Made by a program: the position numbers and the translations under genes | Shown here: one piece after another, positions 31,424-41,513 of the stretch | Numbering within the stretch: position 1 is the stretch's first letter | How the letters are laid out: every line of letters begins with the position of its first letter | Notes under the pieces: generated by a model | What the model was told of the DNA's origin: nothing | Databases searched by the model: none | What the model saw: only the letters and a program-made list of their open reading frames with translations | Assembly (NCBI GenBank): GCA_023700805.1 | Contig: JAMPYF010000003.1 | Span: forward strand, 1-64,000 | Direction of reading: 5' to 3' | Length of the DNA: 64,000 nt | Origin: Sulfuritalea sp. | Lineage (GTDB): Bacteria; Pseudomonadota; Gammaproteobacteria; Burkholderiales; Rhodocyclaceae

Positions 31424-31429
31424 TATAAT
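31424..31429 (+). promoter_or_regulatory. -10 box of the ahcY operon promoter
   Basis: A consensus TATAAT lies 7 nt before the predicted start of the SAH riboswitch. No good -35 hexamer sits 16-18 bp upstream, so the promoter may be weak or activated. Confidence 0.6.
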
Positions 31430-31435
31430 GTACGG

Positions 31436-31508
31436 CTTCCGAGGAGCGCTGCAAGGGTAGTTCCCACACTTACCCCCCAGGCTCGGACCATTTTCAAACT
31501 GCGCTCAC
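31436..31508 (+). ncRNA. SAH riboswitch
   Basis: Matches the S-adenosylhomocysteine riboswitch: CCGAG (31439-31443) pairs with CTCGG (31482-31486) to form P1; the conserved GAGCGCTGC follows; the conserved CCAGGCTCGG closes P1; and GAGCGC (31444-31449) can pair with GCGCTC (31501-31506) as the P4 pseudoknot. It precedes ahcY by 60 bp. SAH binding is known to raise expression of SAH-recycling genes; the downstream ahcY and metF fit that logic. Confidence 0.92.
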
Positions 31509-31567
31509 CTAACCCGTACCGGGCAGGTGAGTTCGCCTCCCTCCCGGTCACTGTTCAAGGAGCCTTC

Positions 31568-32977
31568 ATGAACGCCGTGACTGACAAAAAAGACTACGTA
31601 ATTGCCGACCTCGGCCTCGCCGCCTGGGGCCGCAAGGAAATTCGCATCGCCGAAACCGAGATGCCCGGCCTCATGGCCATCCGCGAGGAATTCGCCAAGG
31701 CCCAGCCGCTCAAGGGCGCGCGCATCACCGGCAGCCTGCACATGACGATCCAGACCGCGGTGCTGATCGAAACGCTGACCGCATTGGGCGCCGAAGTGCG
31801 CTGGGCTTCTTGCAACATCTTCTCGACCCAGGACCATGCCGCCGCCGCGATCGCCGCCGATGGCGTGGCCGTGTTCGCCGTCAAGGGCGAAACTCTCGTC
31901 GACTACTGGGATTACACCCACCGCATTTTCGAATGGCCCGACAACGGCTATTCCAACATGATCCTCGACGACGGCGGCGACGCGACGCTGCTGCTGCATC
32001 TGGGCAGCCGCGCCGAGAAGGACATCTCGGTGCTGGACAAGCCCGACAGCGAGGAAGCTACCGTGCTGTTTGCCTCGATCAAGGCCAAGCTCGCCAAGGA
32101 CAAGACTTGGTACTCGACGCGCCTGGCGAAGATCAAGGGCGTCACGGAAGAGACCACCACCGGCGTGCATCGCCTGTACCAGATGCACGAGCGCGGCGAG
32201 CTGAAGGTTCCGGCGATCAACGTCAACGACTCGGTCACCAAGTCGAAGTTCGACAACCTCTACGGCTGCCGCGAATCGCTGGTGGACGGCATCAAGCGCG
32301 CCACCGACGTCATGATCGCCGGCAAGATCGCCGTGATCGCCGGTTACGGCGACGTCGGCAAGGGCTCGGCCCAGGCCATGCGCGCGCTGTCGGCCCAGGT
32401 CTGGGTCACCGAGATCGATCCGATCTGCGCGCTGCAGGCGGCGATGGAAGGCTACCGCGTCGTCACCATGGACTACGCCTGCGACAAGGCCGATATCTTC
32501 GTCACCTGCACCGGCAACGTGCACGTCATCGACCACGACCACATGGCGAAGATGAAGGACCAGGCCATCGTCTGCAACATCGGCCATTTCGATTCCGAGA
32601 TCAACGTCGCCTCGCTCGAAAAGTACCAATGGGAGGAAATCAAGCCGCAGGTCGACCACGTGATCTTCCCCGATGGCAAACGCATCATCCTGCTGGCCAA
32701 GGGCCGCCTGGTGAATCTGGGCTGCGGCACGGGCCACCCGAGCTATGTGATGTCCTCGTCCTTCGCCAACCAGACCATTGCCCAGATCGAGTTGTTCACG
32801 CGCAATGCCGATTACCCGGTGGGCGTCTACACCCTGCCCAAGCACCTCGACGAAAAAGTCGCGCGCCTGCAGCTGAAAAAGCTGAATGCGCAGCTGTCGG
32901 AACTCACCGACCAGCAGGCGGCCTACATCGGCGTGCCCAAGAACGGGCCCTACAAGGCCGACCAGTACCGCTACTGA
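31568..32977 (+). CDS. ahcY: Adenosylhomocysteinase
   Basis: 469 residues, standard proteobacterial length. Seen: substrate motif [16 protein letters not shown], catalytic [20 protein letters not shown]-binding [17 protein letters not shown] (about 255-272) and the C-terminal [13 protein letters not shown] with the conserved Lys/Tyr tail (KADQYRY). It hydrolyses S-adenosylhomocysteine to adenosine and homocysteine in the cytoplasm, relieving inhibition of methyltransferases. AAGGAG lies 6 nt before the ATG. First gene of a SAH-riboswitch operon with a small membrane protein and metF. Confidence 0.98.
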   Translation: MNAVTDKKDYVIADLGLAAWGRKEIRIAETEMPGLMAIREEFAKAQPLKGARITGSLHMTIQTAVLIETLTALGAEVRWASCNIFSTQDHAAAAIAADGVAVFAVKGETLVDYWDYTHRIFEWPDNGYSNMILDDGGDATLLLHLGSRAEKDISVLDKPDSEEATVLFASIKAKLAKDKTWYSTRLAKIKGVTEETTTGVHRLYQMHERGELKVPAINVNDSVTKSKFDNLYGCRESLVDGIKRATDVMIAGKIAVIAGYGDVGKGSAQAMRALSAQVWVTEIDPICALQAAMEGYRVVTMDYACDKADIFVTCTGNVHVIDHDHMAKMKDQAIVCNIGHFDSEINVASLEKYQWEEIKPQVDHVIFPDGKRIILLAKGRLVNLGCGTGHPSYVMSSSFANQTIAQIELFTRNADYPVGVYTLPKHLDEKVARLQLKKLNAQLSELTDQQAAYIGVPKNGPYKADQYRY

Positions 32978-33007
32978 GCCCGCAACCGCCCGCCCAAGGA
33001 GACCCGT

Positions 33008-33358
33008 ATGCGCCTGCTTGCCGTCTGGCTGATCAATGCGGCGGCGCTGCTGGCCCTGCCCTGGCTGCTGCCTTCGATACACGTCGCCGGATTTGCCACG
33101 GCGCTGGGGGTGGCGGTGGTGCTGGGGCTGATCAACACCCTGATCCGGCCGCTGCTGCTGCTGCTGACGCTGCCGGTCACGCTGCTGACCCTGGGGCTGT
33201 TCATCTTCGTCATCAACGGCATGATGTTCCTGCTGGCGGCGTGGCTGCTCGACGGCTTCGTGGTGGACGGGTTCATCGCCGGCGTCATCGGCTCGACGCT
33301 CTACAGCGTGATTTCCTGGCTGCTGACGCGTTTGCTGCTGAGTTCGCCGCGGTCATGA
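33008..33358 (+). CDS. Phage-holin-superfamily-IV (YvlD-like) membrane protein
   Basis: 116 residues, four helices: LLAVWLINAAALLALPWLLP, GVAVVLGLINTLIRPLLLLLTLPVTLLTLGLF, INGMMFLLAAWLLDGF and a last helix. Matches the YvlD/PF04020 family, whose members are housekeeping membrane proteins of unknown role despite the holin name. It sits between ahcY and metF, an arrangement common in betaproteobacteria. AAGGAG precedes the ATG. Confidence 0.88.
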   Translation: MRLLAVWLINAAALLALPWLLPSIHVAGFATALGVAVVLGLINTLIRPLLLLLTLPVTLLTLGLFIFVINGMMFLLAAWLLDGFVVDGFIAGVIGSTLYSVISWLLTRLLLSSPRS

Positions 33359-33390
33359 ACGCAGGCTGAAGCACTTTCCTGGAATCCAGC

Positions 33391-34227
33391 ATGAGTCTTG
33401 AACTATCCATCGAGTTTTTTCCGCCGCAGACCAGCGAGGGCATGGAGAAGCTGCGCGCGACGCGGACCCGGCTTGCGCTGCTGAAGCCCGAGTTTTTCTC
33501 CGTCACCTACGGCGCCGGCGGCTCGACGCGCGAGAATACGCTGGCGACGGTGATGGAAATCGCCGCCGCAGGCCACCAGGCCGCGCCGCACCTGTCCTGC
33601 ATCGGCTCGACGCGCGAGGGCATCCGCGAGATGCTGGCGATTTTCAGCGCACGCTGCATCCGCCGCATCGTCGCTCTGCGCGGCGACCTGCCTTCGGGCA
33701 TGGCCGACGCCGGCGAATTCCGTTATGCCAACGAGCTGGTCGCGTTCATCCGTGCCGAAACCGGCGCGCGCTTCCATATCGAGGTCGCGGCCTATCCGGA
33801 ATGGCATCCGCAGGCGAAGAGCCCGCGCGACGATTTGCTGAACTTCAAGCGCAAGATCGACGCCGGCGCGAATTCGGCGATTACCCAGTATTTCTACAAT
33901 ACCGACGCCTACGAGCATTTCGTGGCCGAAGCGCGGGCACTGGGCGTAACAGTGCCGATCGTGCCGGGCATCATGCCGATCGCGAGCTTCTCCAAGCTGG
34001 CGCGCTTTTCCGACGCCTGCGGCGCCGAGATACCGCGCTGGATGCGGCGCAAGTTCGAAAGCTTCGGCGACGATGCGGAATCGATCCGCGCCTTTGGTCT
34101 CGATGTGGTGACCGAGCTGTGCCAGCGCCTGATCGAACGCGGCGCGCCGGGCCTGCATTTCTATTCGATGAACCAGGCGGGACTGACGCTGGAGCTTTGC
34201 CGCCGCCTGGGCCTGCTCGACCGCTAG
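33391..34227 (+). CDS. metF: 5,10-methylenetetrahydrofolate reductase
   Basis: 278 residues. Starts with LSIEFFPPQTSEGMEKL, the active-site Glu motif of MetF, then FFSVTYGAGGSTRENTL and IVALRGDLPSG; a TIM barrel binding FAD. It makes 5-methyl-THF for methionine synthesis, completing the cycle served by ahcY. In the ahcY operon; its stop overlaps by 4 bp the end of the convergent kinase gene. Confidence 0.95.
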   Translation: MSLELSIEFFPPQTSEGMEKLRATRTRLALLKPEFFSVTYGAGGSTRENTLATVMEIAAAGHQAAPHLSCIGSTREGIREMLAIFSARCIRRIVALRGDLPSGMADAGEFRYANELVAFIRAETGARFHIEVAAYPEWHPQAKSPRDDLLNFKRKIDAGANSAITQYFYNTDAYEHFVAEARALGVTVPIVPGIMPIASFSKLARFSDACGAEIPRWMRRKFESFGDDAESIRAFGLDVVTELCQRLIERGAPGLHFYSMNQAGLTLELCRRLGLLDR

Positions 34228-36146
34228 ACGCGAACCTCGAGCAGGTGGCGCAAAGCCGCCCGCAGCCGCCCAGCCGGCACCGGCTGCTTGAGCAGCGCGA
34301 AGCCGGCATTGCGCGCCGCATTCTGCGCTTCGTCGCTGACATCCGCGCTGACCAGCAGCACGGCCATGCCCTCGAATTCCCGGCGCAGCTCCTGTGCCAG
34401 CTCGATACCGCTGCCGCGGCCCGGCAGTCGCAGATTGCATATCGTCAGATCCGGCGGCGGATCGCTCTCACGGCAGCGGCTCAGCGCCTCCTCGCGGTCG
34501 GCCGCCAGCAACACGCGGCCGCCCCAGCTGACGATCGCCTGCTGCATGCCCGCCCGTACCAGCGCATCCCGCTCCACCACCAGGACCGTTCCCCTTATCC
34601 GCGCCGGATCGACCGCGCCCTCTGACGATGCGCTCCCCGCCGACGGCAGATCGCGGGGCAGACCCGCCGGCACCACGGGCAATTCAATCCAGAACACCGA
34701 ACCGCGCCCCGGGCGCGAACGGACACCCAGCGGAATGCCCAGCAAGTCGGCCAGGCGCCGGCAGATGGCCAGGCCCAGCCCGAGGCCCTTGGCGCGATCG
34801 CGCTCGGGATTCGCCAACTGCACGTATTCCTCAAAAATGCCTTCGCGTGCATGCTCCGGAATCCCTGCGCCGGTATCCCAGACCTCGACCACCAGCACCT
34901 CACGGCGGCGGCGGCAGCTCACCAGCACGCCTCCGGTGCGGGTGTAGCGCAAGGCATTGCCGACCAGATTGAGCAGGATGCGCTCGACGATCTTCTCGTC
35001 GCTGCGCACCCAGAACCGTGTCGGCCGCAGCTTGAGCCGCAGACCCTTTTGCGCCGCCAACAGAGAAAGATCCTGGCCCAGGCGATCCAGCACATGGCTC
35101 AGGGGGAAGCAGCCGATGCTCGGCACCACGTTGCCGCCGTCGAGGCGCGAAATGTCGAGGATGGCATCGAGCAGATTCTGCAGGGCGTCAACGGCCGACT
35201 GGATGTGCGCAACCAGTTCCGGCTCCTGCCTGGCCACCTTGGATTGCGCCAGGGCCGAGACGAAAAGGCCAAGCGCGTGCAGGGGCTGGCGCAGGTCGTG
35301 ACTGGCGGCAGCCAGAAAGTGCGATTTGGCGATGGTGGCGTGCTCCGCCGCGTCCTTGGCCTGGCGCAAGTCGGCAGTGGCTTCGGCCACCCGGGCGCGC
35401 AGCTCGTCCTGGGTCACGCCTATGCGTTCGGCCATGCCGTTGATGCCGGCCGCCAGCGAGCGCAGGGCGCCGGCAGACCGGGTCGACATGCGCGCCGTCA
35501 GGTCCCCGGCGCCGATGCGCCCGACGACCTCGCTGGCCTCCAGCAGCGGGTTCGTCATGCCCCGTGCGATGCGTTGCGCCAGCCAGCCACCGAGCACGGA
35601 TCCAAGCAAGGCAATCAAGCCGCCGATGGCGATCAGCCGTTCGCTCTTGCTTGATACCTCGCGCAGGGACAATTCGACCACGACGTAGCCAAGCAGCTGC
35701 GGCAGCACCTCAGGTGCCGCTGTCGCGCCGCCGTAGATGTCATCGACGGGCAGGCTGCTGCGCATCACCGGCTCGACGAACAGCAGCACGTCCGGCCGCA
35801 GACGCGCGCCGTCGATGCGCGCCGGCGCGGGCCACATGGATTGGTTCAAGGCGCCGCTGAGTGCCATGACGCCGCCGCGCGCATCGATGATCGCCGCGCC
35901 GCGCACGTCCGGATCGATGTGCATTGCCGACTCGGTCAACACCGAAAGGGCGCTGCGCTGACCGGAAAATATGCCGAACTCCGCAGCACCGGCCATCTGT
36001 CGCGAAATCGCCGTGCCGCGCGTCTGCAATCCCTGTTCGAGATCATCGATGGCGCGCAGTAAGAACACCGTCGTCAAAAGCACCGCCACCAGCGTGGTCG
36101 GCAGCAGCGCCGACAACAGCATGCGCGTGCGCAGACTCATCCTCAT
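34224..36146 (-). CDS. Hybrid sensor histidine kinase with degenerate receiver
   Basis: 640 residues; start at 36146 has AAGGAG 5 nt upstream. Layout: membrane helix at about 10-31, periplasmic sensor domain, second helix, HAMP (RIARGMTNPLLEASEVVGRI), HisKA with His283 (AAASHDLRQPLHAL), HATPase (LLNLVGNALRYT, DTGAGIP, GLGLGLAI), then a receiver domain from about residue 523. At the phospho-acceptor site the receiver reads DLTICNLRLPG: Asn571 replaces the Asp, while the acidic pair (ERD) and the conserved Lys (LLKQPV) remain. Overlaps the binding-protein gene by 4 bp. The kinase may signal to an unlinked regulator. Confidence 0.9.
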   Translation of the reverse strand: MRMSLRTRMLLSALLPTTLVAVLLTTVFLLRAIDDLEQGLQTRGTAISRQMAGAAEFGIFSGQRSALSVLTESAMHIDPDVRGAAIIDARGGVMALSGALNQSMWPAPARIDGARLRPDVLLFVEPVMRSSLPVDDIYGGATAAPEVLPQLLGYVVVELSLREVSSKSERLIAIGGLIALLGSVLGGWLAQRIARGMTNPLLEASEVVGRIGAGDLTARMSTRSAGALRSLAAGINGMAERIGVTQDELRARVAEATADLRQAKDAAEHATIAKSHFLAAASHDLRQPLHALGLFVSALAQSKVARQEPELVAHIQSAVDALQNLLDAILDISRLDGGNVVPSIGCFPLSHVLDRLGQDLSLLAAQKGLRLKLRPTRFWVRSDEKIVERILLNLVGNALRYTRTGGVLVSCRRRREVLVVEVWDTGAGIPEHAREGIFEEYVQLANPERDRAKGLGLGLAICRRLADLLGIPLGVRSRPGRGSVFWIELPVVPAGLPRDLPSAGSASSEGAVDPARIRGTVLVVERDALVRAGMQQAIVSWGGRVLLAADREEALSRCRESDPPPDLTICNLRLPGRGSGIELAQELRREFEGMAVLLVSADVSDEAQNAARNAGFALLKQPVPAGRLRAALRHLLEVRV

Positions 36147-37081
36147 GGCCTCTCCTTCTGGCGCAGTTGCTGCCCGATTAGCGCTTCGTCCAGGGCGAAA
36201 CCCAGCGAGCGGGCGACATCCTGGTTGACCGCGACGGTAAACTCGCGCGGCCACTGCGGTGCCGGCAAAGCCTTGCCCGTCAGTGCCTGGCGCAGCGATT
36301 CACCACCGCGGACACCGACCTGGGTCGGTGTCGAATACAGGGCCAGCAGGGCGCCCGCCTTGACATAGGCCGGAGAAAAGCCGAGCAGCGGCACCTGCCG
36401 CCGATAGGCCGCCGTCAATATGTTGGCGGCTGTCTGGCTGTTGAACACGGCCGGGTCGGGCAGCGCCAGCAGGACATCGGCATTGGGCAGCACCGATTGC
36501 AGGGCCTCGAACAGGCCATCCGCTTCCACCGCCGTGACCGCCAGCTCGAAGCCGCGCTCCTTGGCCGCTTTCTCCAGCGCCGGCAGGTGGCCCTTCGACT
36601 CCGCGCCGACCAGCATGCCGACCTTGCGCACGTTGGGCAAGGCCAGCCGGATCAGTTCCAGTTGCCGCCATGGCGGCTGGTCGAGGTACACCGCCGAGAG
36701 CGATCCGGCACGCAGGCGCGCCGGATCGGCCATGCGCTCGAAAGCCAGGCGCGGCACCAGTATCGACAGCAGCGGGGGCGGCGTCGTGTCGCGGGCGAAC
36801 AGGTTCTGCATGCCGCGCTGGGCCGCCGTGCCGACGGCGACGATCCATTGCGGCTCCACCGCCGCACCGGCAAACTGGCTCCAGTGCGCCACGCGCCACT
36901 CGATGCGTCCCGGCAGTGCCTGCTCGACTTCCGCCCGCAGCGCCTGCGCCGCATCGTTGTGCGCACGCCCCGTGTCCGACAAGGCCACCCAGACCGGGAT
37001 CGTCGCGGCGGCCCACGATGATCCATATGTCATTAGACATAGGCAAGCGGTGGCAAGGGCGGTGAGGATCCGACGACGCAT
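36143..37081 (-). CDS. Periplasmic ABC-type substrate-binding protein (PF04392-like)
   Basis: 312 residues with a signal peptide (MRRRILTALATACLCLMTYGSSWA). The mature part follows the ABC_sub_bind pattern: PPWRQLELIRLALPNVRKVGMLVG, LLALPDPAVFN and LLGFSPAYVKAGALLALYS. No ABC permease or ATPase is near. Sandwiched between a TonB receptor and a kinase with 3-bp gap and 4-bp overlap, it probably presents a ligand to the kinase's periplasmic domain rather than to a transporter. Confidence 0.82.
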   Translation of the reverse strand: MRRRILTALATACLCLMTYGSSWAAATIPVWVALSDTGRAHNDAAQALRAEVEQALPGRIEWRVAHWSQFAGAAVEPQWIVAVGTAAQRGMQNLFARDTTPPPLLSILVPRLAFERMADPARLRAGSLSAVYLDQPPWRQLELIRLALPNVRKVGMLVGAESKGHLPALEKAAKERGFELAVTAVEADGLFEALQSVLPNADVLLALPDPAVFNSQTAANILTAAYRRQVPLLGFSPAYVKAGALLALYSTPTQVGVRGGESLRQALTGKALPAPQWPREFTVAVNQDVARSLGFALDEALIGQQLRQKERP

Positions 37082-37084
37082 TGC

Positions 37085-38983
37085 TCAGAAATCCAGCCGT
37101 AATGTGGCGAAGGTGCGGCGCGGAAAGTATCTCCCCGGATCGCCTTCCTGATAGCTGCCGGTTGCCGAGTGTGTTACCACAGCCACTTCGGCCCGAGTTC
37201 CGCCGATATTGAAGCGGCGCGCCAAGCGCAGATCGACCCGGGGTTGGGTGTCGAGCACGTCGTTCTTGCCGCCCCAGGTCATCGCTCCGTAGGTGAGATA
37301 GGACAGACCAAACTCGAAGCCGGCCGGCAGAGATTCGAACCAGACCAGCCCGGAGGTGTGCGAGGGAGCGCTCAGTTCGTCGCTGATGTGCGTGTCGCCG
37401 GTAGCCCAGGCGCGAATGTTGAGTACCGTGTGATTGAACAATAGCTGGGTTTCCGGACGCGGCTTCCAGCGCAACTGCGTCTCCCAACCGCGCTTGCGAT
37501 AACGATCCTTGTTCACCACGTCGTTCGGATAGCCGCCGAAATAGCGGGCGATGCTGCTGCCGCTTTCCTCGAAGCCGCGCAAGTCCACCGTCAGGCCAAA
37601 CTGCCGGAACTCGCCGACGTAGCCGACCTCGTTGGCCACCAGGCGCTCGGGCTTGATCCCGCCGCTGGCGAGCACCAGTGAGCCGGGCAGGCTGGGTGTC
37701 TGCCAGTTCCCGCGCAATTCGAACAAGGCGGGCAGCCGGTAGGCCTGGGTGGAGCCAAAACGCAGGGTGTGCCCGGGCAGGACATGGTAATTGAGGCTCA
37801 GACGCGGCGCCGTATGCGCACCGACGATACTATGGTCTTCCCACATCGCGCCGGCATTTACAATCCATTTCTCGCCCAACTGCCACTCGACATTGCCGAA
37901 CACGCGGCGCAGTTCGGCGGTCAGCGCAGACTGCTCCTTGAAGAGATCGGGCGAGCGGATTTCCTGGTGACGCCATTGGCCACCCCATACCAGGCGCAGC
38001 CCCGGCAATATCCGGGTCGTATGCTCAGCCTCCAGAGACAATCGCCGTCCCGTCCCATCGGCACGATAGGGACGCGGCACTCCCAAGAGTGTGAAGTAAT
38101 AGATCTGGTCGACGAACTTTTCTTCATCGAAGCTGCCATTGAAGCGGATATCGTTATCTGCGTTTACGTTGTGCCGCCATTGCCCCTGGACGAACACATT
38201 GCGCCAGTTTTCACTGCGCAGCATATCGGTCGCACCCCACTGATGGCGAACCGAGCCCGCAGTCAACATGACGTCGTCCGCCGCCGATGGTTGCAAATCG
38301 GCGCGGAGATGAAACTGATCAACCCGCTTGTCGTCGATAACATTGTCGAATCCGCTATCGCCCGAGCGCGCCGCCGTCAATCGCACGGCAAGGCGCTCGT
38401 CGCCCCAAGCCGCGCGCACGCTGCGATCGGCAATGCCCTTTTCGCCGAGCGCCAGCGACGTGGAAAATCTTGGCACATCGGTGGCAGCCCGCGTCACCAC
38501 GTTGACCACCCCGGAAAACGCATTGGCGCCGTAAGCCGCGGAGTTCGACCCGCGCAATACCTCGATGCGCTCGATGTCGTCGAGCACCATACCCATCATC
38601 GGGTGGCTAACGTTGCCCGCCAGCAGGGTGGAATAGATCGAACGGCCATCGACAAACACCTGCAGGCGCCGATTCAATGCATCAAAATCGCCGTGATAAT
38701 TGGCGATAGGATTCGCGCCATTGATGTGGCCGATCACGAAGCCCGGAACGAAGCGCAGCAAGTCGGTCAGATCCCGCGCGCCGGAACGCCGGATCGTGTC
38801 GCGGTCGATCACCGTCACCGCGCCCGGCACGTCCCTCAGCGGTTGCGCCAAGCGGCTGACCGAGAGCACCACCGGCAGTTCGTCGAAGTAGTCCTTCTCC
38901 GAAACCTCCTGCGCCCCGGCGCAGTTGGACAGAAGCGCGAGAGTTGGCGCTGAGAGGACGGCAAAAAGTCGACGGCTGAGCAT
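37085..38983 (-). CDS. TonB-dependent outer-membrane receptor
   Basis: 632 residues. Signal peptide (ending CAGA), plug domain (about 35-165: DVPGAVTVIDRDTIRRSG and ARDLTDLLRFVPGF; LDDIERIEVLRGSNSAAYGANAFSGVVNVVTR, quoted in parts) and a 22-strand barrel ending in the aromatic FATLRLDF. It imports or senses a ligand across the outer membrane using TonB energy. The substrate is unknown; the operon with a binding protein and a hybrid kinase suggests ligand-responsive control. A 13-bp segment of the dispersed repeat lies in the signal-peptide codons. Confidence 0.92.
   Translation of the reverse strand: MLSRRLFAVLSAPTLALLSNCAGAQEVSEKDYFDELPVVLSVSRLAQPLRDVPGAVTVIDRDTIRRSGARDLTDLLRFVPGFVIGHINGANPIANYHGDFDALNRRLQVFVDGRSIYSTLLAGNVSHPMMGMVLDDIERIEVLRGSNSAAYGANAFSGVVNVVTRAATDVPRFSTSLALGEKGIADRSVRAAWGDERLAVRLTAARSGDSGFDNVIDDKRVDQFHLRADLQPSAADDVMLTAGSVRHQWGATDMLRSENWRNVFVQGQWRHNVNADNDIRFNGSFDEEKFVDQIYYFTLLGVPRPYRADGTGRRLSLEAEHTTRILPGLRLVWGGQWRHQEIRSPDLFKEQSALTAELRRVFGNVEWQLGEKWIVNAGAMWEDHSIVGAHTAPRLSLNYHVLPGHTLRFGSTQAYRLPALFELRGNWQTPSLPGSLVLASGGIKPERLVANEVGYVGEFRQFGLTVDLRGFEESGSSIARYFGGYPNDVVNKDRYRKRGWETQLRWKPRPETQLLFNHTVLNIRAWATGDTHISDELSAPSHTSGLVWFESLPAGFEFGLSYLTYGAMTWGGKNDVLDTQPRVDLRLARRFNIGGTRAEVAVVTHSATGSYQEGDPGRYFPRRTFATLRLDF
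38940..38952 (+). repeat. 13-bp core copy of the dispersed repeat in the TonB receptor gene
   Basis: AGAGTTGGCGCTG here is identical to the first 13 bases of the 26-bp repeat found in the HerA-like ATPase gene and in ruvA. Confidence 0.4.
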
Positions 38984-39013
38984 GGTTATCCGATTATAGA
39001 CAGATAGATAGGC

Positions 39014-39916
39014 TCAGCGGCGGCTAACCGTCGCCACGCCGGCAATGACCAGTGCGACACCTGTCATCTGCGCCGTCGAGAAGCCTTCGTCGAGCAGCAG
39101 CCAGGCGAAGACGATGGTCAGTAGCGGCCCCACCATGCCCACCAGCACGGCCTTTCCGCTGCCGATGCGGCGAATCGCCGCGGATTGGGCGAACACCGGC
39201 AGCACCGTGCAGAACATGCCCATCGCAGCGCCCAGCGCATAGACCGGCCAAGGCTGCACCAGGGCCGTCAGCGGCTGCGTCGCCAGGAAGTGGCCGCCGA
39301 TGGCGGCCGTCGATACCAGCATGGCCAGGGCGGTGAAGCGTGCCGCACCGAGTTTCGCGATCATCCCGGCGCTGCCCGACAGGTAGAGCGCGTAACTCAC
39401 CGACGAGGCGAAGACGAAGCCGCCGCCGATCCAGACCGCGGCGGTGTCGCCGGAAAAGTGCAGGTCGTGCGCGAACGCGGCGGCAATGCCGGTGTAGCAC
39501 AGGCCCAGCGCCACAGCCTCGCGGCGGCTGATGGCACGGCCGTGCAGGACGACGCCGAACAGCAGGGTCAGCGTCGGATAGGTGAACAGGATCAGCCGTT
39601 CCAGGCCCGCCGAAATGTACTTGAGGCCGAGGAAATCCAGAATGCTGGCGCCGTAGTAGCCGAGCGTGCCCAGCAGCACGACCGCAAGCCAGTCGCGCAG
39701 CGTCATGCCCGGGGCATTGCGCGAAGCGGAAAACCCGACCCAGAGGAATACCGGCAGGGCGAAGGCCATGCGCAGGGCCAGCAGCGTCACGGCATCGACG
39801 CCGTAGGGATAGGCCAGCTTGACCAGGATCGCCTTGAAGGAAAAGCCGAAGGCCGCGATAACGGCGAATATCACTCCGGCGCGATGTACGGCGGGCAAGC
39901 CGGCCGCGTGCGTCAC
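39014..39916 (-). CDS. EamA/DMT-superfamily transporter
   Basis: 300 residues read from a GTG that overlaps the upstream ATPase stop by 4 bp (GTGA). Ten membrane helices in two EamA repeats: [22 protein letters not shown] begins the first, [19 protein letters not shown] the second, ending [22 protein letters not shown]. Probable metabolite exporter; substrate unknown. Same strand as the HerA-like ATPase. Confidence 0.88.
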   Translation of the reverse strand: MTHAAGLPAVHRAGVIFAVIAAFGFSFKAILVKLAYPYGVDAVTLLALRMAFALPVFLWVGFSASRNAPGMTLRDWLAVVLLGTLGYYGASILDFLGLKYISAGLERLILFTYPTLTLLFGVVLHGRAISRREAVALGLCYTGIAAAFAHDLHFSGDTAAVWIGGGFVFASSVSYALYLSGSAGMIAKLGAARFTALAMLVSTAAIGGHFLATQPLTALVQPWPVYALGAAMGMFCTVLPVFAQSAAIRRIGSGKAVLVGMVGPLLTIVFAWLLLDEGFSTAQMTGVALVIAGVATVSRR

Positions 39917-41433
39917 CGGCGACGACCGCCGCCCATGATCGAGCCCAGCACGCCACGCACGATCTCGCGGCCGAGCGAGGAACCGATGGCGCGCACGGTG
40001 CTGCTCACGGCGGCTTCGACCACGGTCTGCCGGCCGCGCGAGCCGCTGCGGGCGCCGCCGCCGAGCATGCCGCCCAGCGCCTCGCCGACGCCGCCGAGAA
40101 ATCCGCCGCCGCCGGCTTGCGGCGTCGCAGCCGCCGTGTCGCCAGCGCCAACTCTCTGACTGACATCGCCCTTGAGTTTTTCGTAGGCCGATTCGCGGTC
40201 GAGCAGCTTTTCGTAATGCCCGGCGATTGGCGAGGCGGCGATCGCGGATCGACGCTCGTCTGCCGTCAGCGGTCCGATGCGCGAGGCCGGCGGCAGCACC
40301 ATGGCACGCTGGACCACGGTCGGCCGGCCGTGTTCGTCGAGCAAGGAGACCAGCGCCTCGCCGACGCCGAGTTCGGTGATCGCCGTCGCGGCGTCGAAGG
40401 CCGGGTTGGCGCGCAGGGTGTCGGCCGCCGCCTTGACCGCCTTCTGGTCGCGCGGGGTGAAGGCGCGCAGCGCATGCTGGACGCGATTGCCCAACTGGCC
40501 GAGCACCGCTTCGGGTATGTCGAGCGGGTTCTGCGTCACGAAGTACACGCCGACGCCCTTGGAGCGGATCAGGCGCACCACCTGCTCGACCTTCTCCAGC
40601 AGCGCCGGCGGCGCGTCGCTGAACAGCAGGTGGGCCTCGTCGAAAAAGAAGGCCAGCTTGGGCTTGGGCAGGTCGCCTGCCTCGGGCAGCTGCTCGAACA
40701 ACTCGGCCAGCAGCCAGAGCAGGAAGCAAGCGTAGAGCCGCGGCGAGTTCATCAGTTTGTCGGCCGCCAGTACGTTGATCACGCCGCGCCCATCCTGGGT
40801 TTGCATGAGGTCCTCGATGTCGAGCATGGGCTCGCCGAAGAAGCTGTCGCCGCCCTGCTCTTCGAGCGTCAGCAGGCCGCGCTGGATGGCGCCGATCGAG
40901 GCCGCCGAAACATTGCCGTACTGGGTCTTGTAGTCGGCCGCGTGCTCGCCGACATGCTGGACCATGGCGCGCAAATCCTTGAGGTCGAGCAGCAGCAGGC
41001 CCTGGTCGTCGGCCACGCGGAACACGATCTGCAGCACGCCGGCCTGGGTATCGTTGAGATTGAGCAGGCGCCCCAGCAAGAGCGGCCCCATGTCGGAAAT
41101 CGTCGCGCGCACCGGATGGCCGGATTCACCGAACACGTCCCAGAACACCACCGGGCTGGCCTGCGGCTGCCAGTCCGCAATGCCGAGGCGGTCGAGGCGC
41201 GCCTGGAACTTTTCGGAGGCGACCCCGGCGACGCCGAGTCCGGACAGGTCGCCCTTGGCATCGGCGAGGAACACCGGCACGCCGGCCCTGGACAACTGCT
41301 CGGCCATGAGCTGCAGGGTCACCGTCTTGCCGGTGCCGGTGGCGCCGGTGATCAGGCCATGACGGTTGGCAAGTGGCGCCAGCAGGGCAAGTTCGATCTC
41401 GCCGCTCCTGGCGATGGGCAATGACTGGCTCAT
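39913..41433 (-). CDS. HerA-like ATPase, DUF853 family
   Basis: 506 residues. Walker A GATGTGKT at about 30-37, Walker [11 protein letters not shown], and an arginine-rich C-terminal helicase half ([18 protein letters not shown]). The DUF853 family is a HerA/FtsK-like nucleotide hydrolase of uncertain role. The C-terminal region holds a Gly-rich linker around [18 protein letters not shown], whose codons carry the 26-bp repeat shared with ruvA. Ribosome site is weak; the start at 41433 matches the family N-terminus. Confidence 0.88.
   Translation of the reverse strand: MSQSLPIARSGEIELALLAPLANRHGLITGATGTGKTVTLQLMAEQLSRAGVPVFLADAKGDLSGLGVAGVASEKFQARLDRLGIADWQPQASPVVFWDVFGESGHPVRATISDMGPLLLGRLLNLNDTQAGVLQIVFRVADDQGLLLLDLKDLRAMVQHVGEHAADYKTQYGNVSAASIGAIQRGLLTLEEQGGDSFFGEPMLDIEDLMQTQDGRGVINVLAADKLMNSPRLYACFLLWLLAELFEQLPEAGDLPKPKLAFFFDEAHLLFSDAPPALLEKVEQVVRLIRSKGVGVYFVTQNPLDIPEAVLGQLGNRVQHALRAFTPRDQKAVKAAADTLRANPAFDAATAITELGVGEALVSLLDEHGRPTVVQRAMVLPPASRIGPLTADERRSAIAASPIAGHYEKLLDRESAYEKLKGDVSQRVGAGDTAAATPQAGGGGFLGGVGEALGGMLGGGARSGSRGRQTVVEAAVSSTVRAIGSSLGREIVRGVLGSIMGGGRRR
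40130..40155 (-). repeat. 26-bp dispersed repeat, copy in the HerA-like ATPase gene
   Basis: On the coding strand it begins AGAGTTGGCGCTGGCGAC and is identical over 26 bp to 45643-45668 in ruvA. In both genes it is read in the same frame and encodes RVGAGDTAA in a linker. After a 2-bp offset the match continues for about 9 bp (CGACGCCGC). Confidence 0.8.
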
Positions 41434-41513
41434 GGCATGGATTCCGGGGATGCTAAAATTTGCGATTCTAATAGGCAAACCCGCGGCAATGCCGCGCAAC
41501 CAGGGAAACGACT

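Noticed and set aside
31505-33082. 525-codon minus-strand frame opposite ahcY
   Set aside because: Antisense to a clear adenosylhomocysteinase; Asp/Gly/Arg-rich shadow composition.
34224-36146. Kinase receiver considered as a normal phospho-acceptor domain
   Set aside because: The codon at the acceptor position is AAT (Asn) when read directly from the sequence, not Asp.
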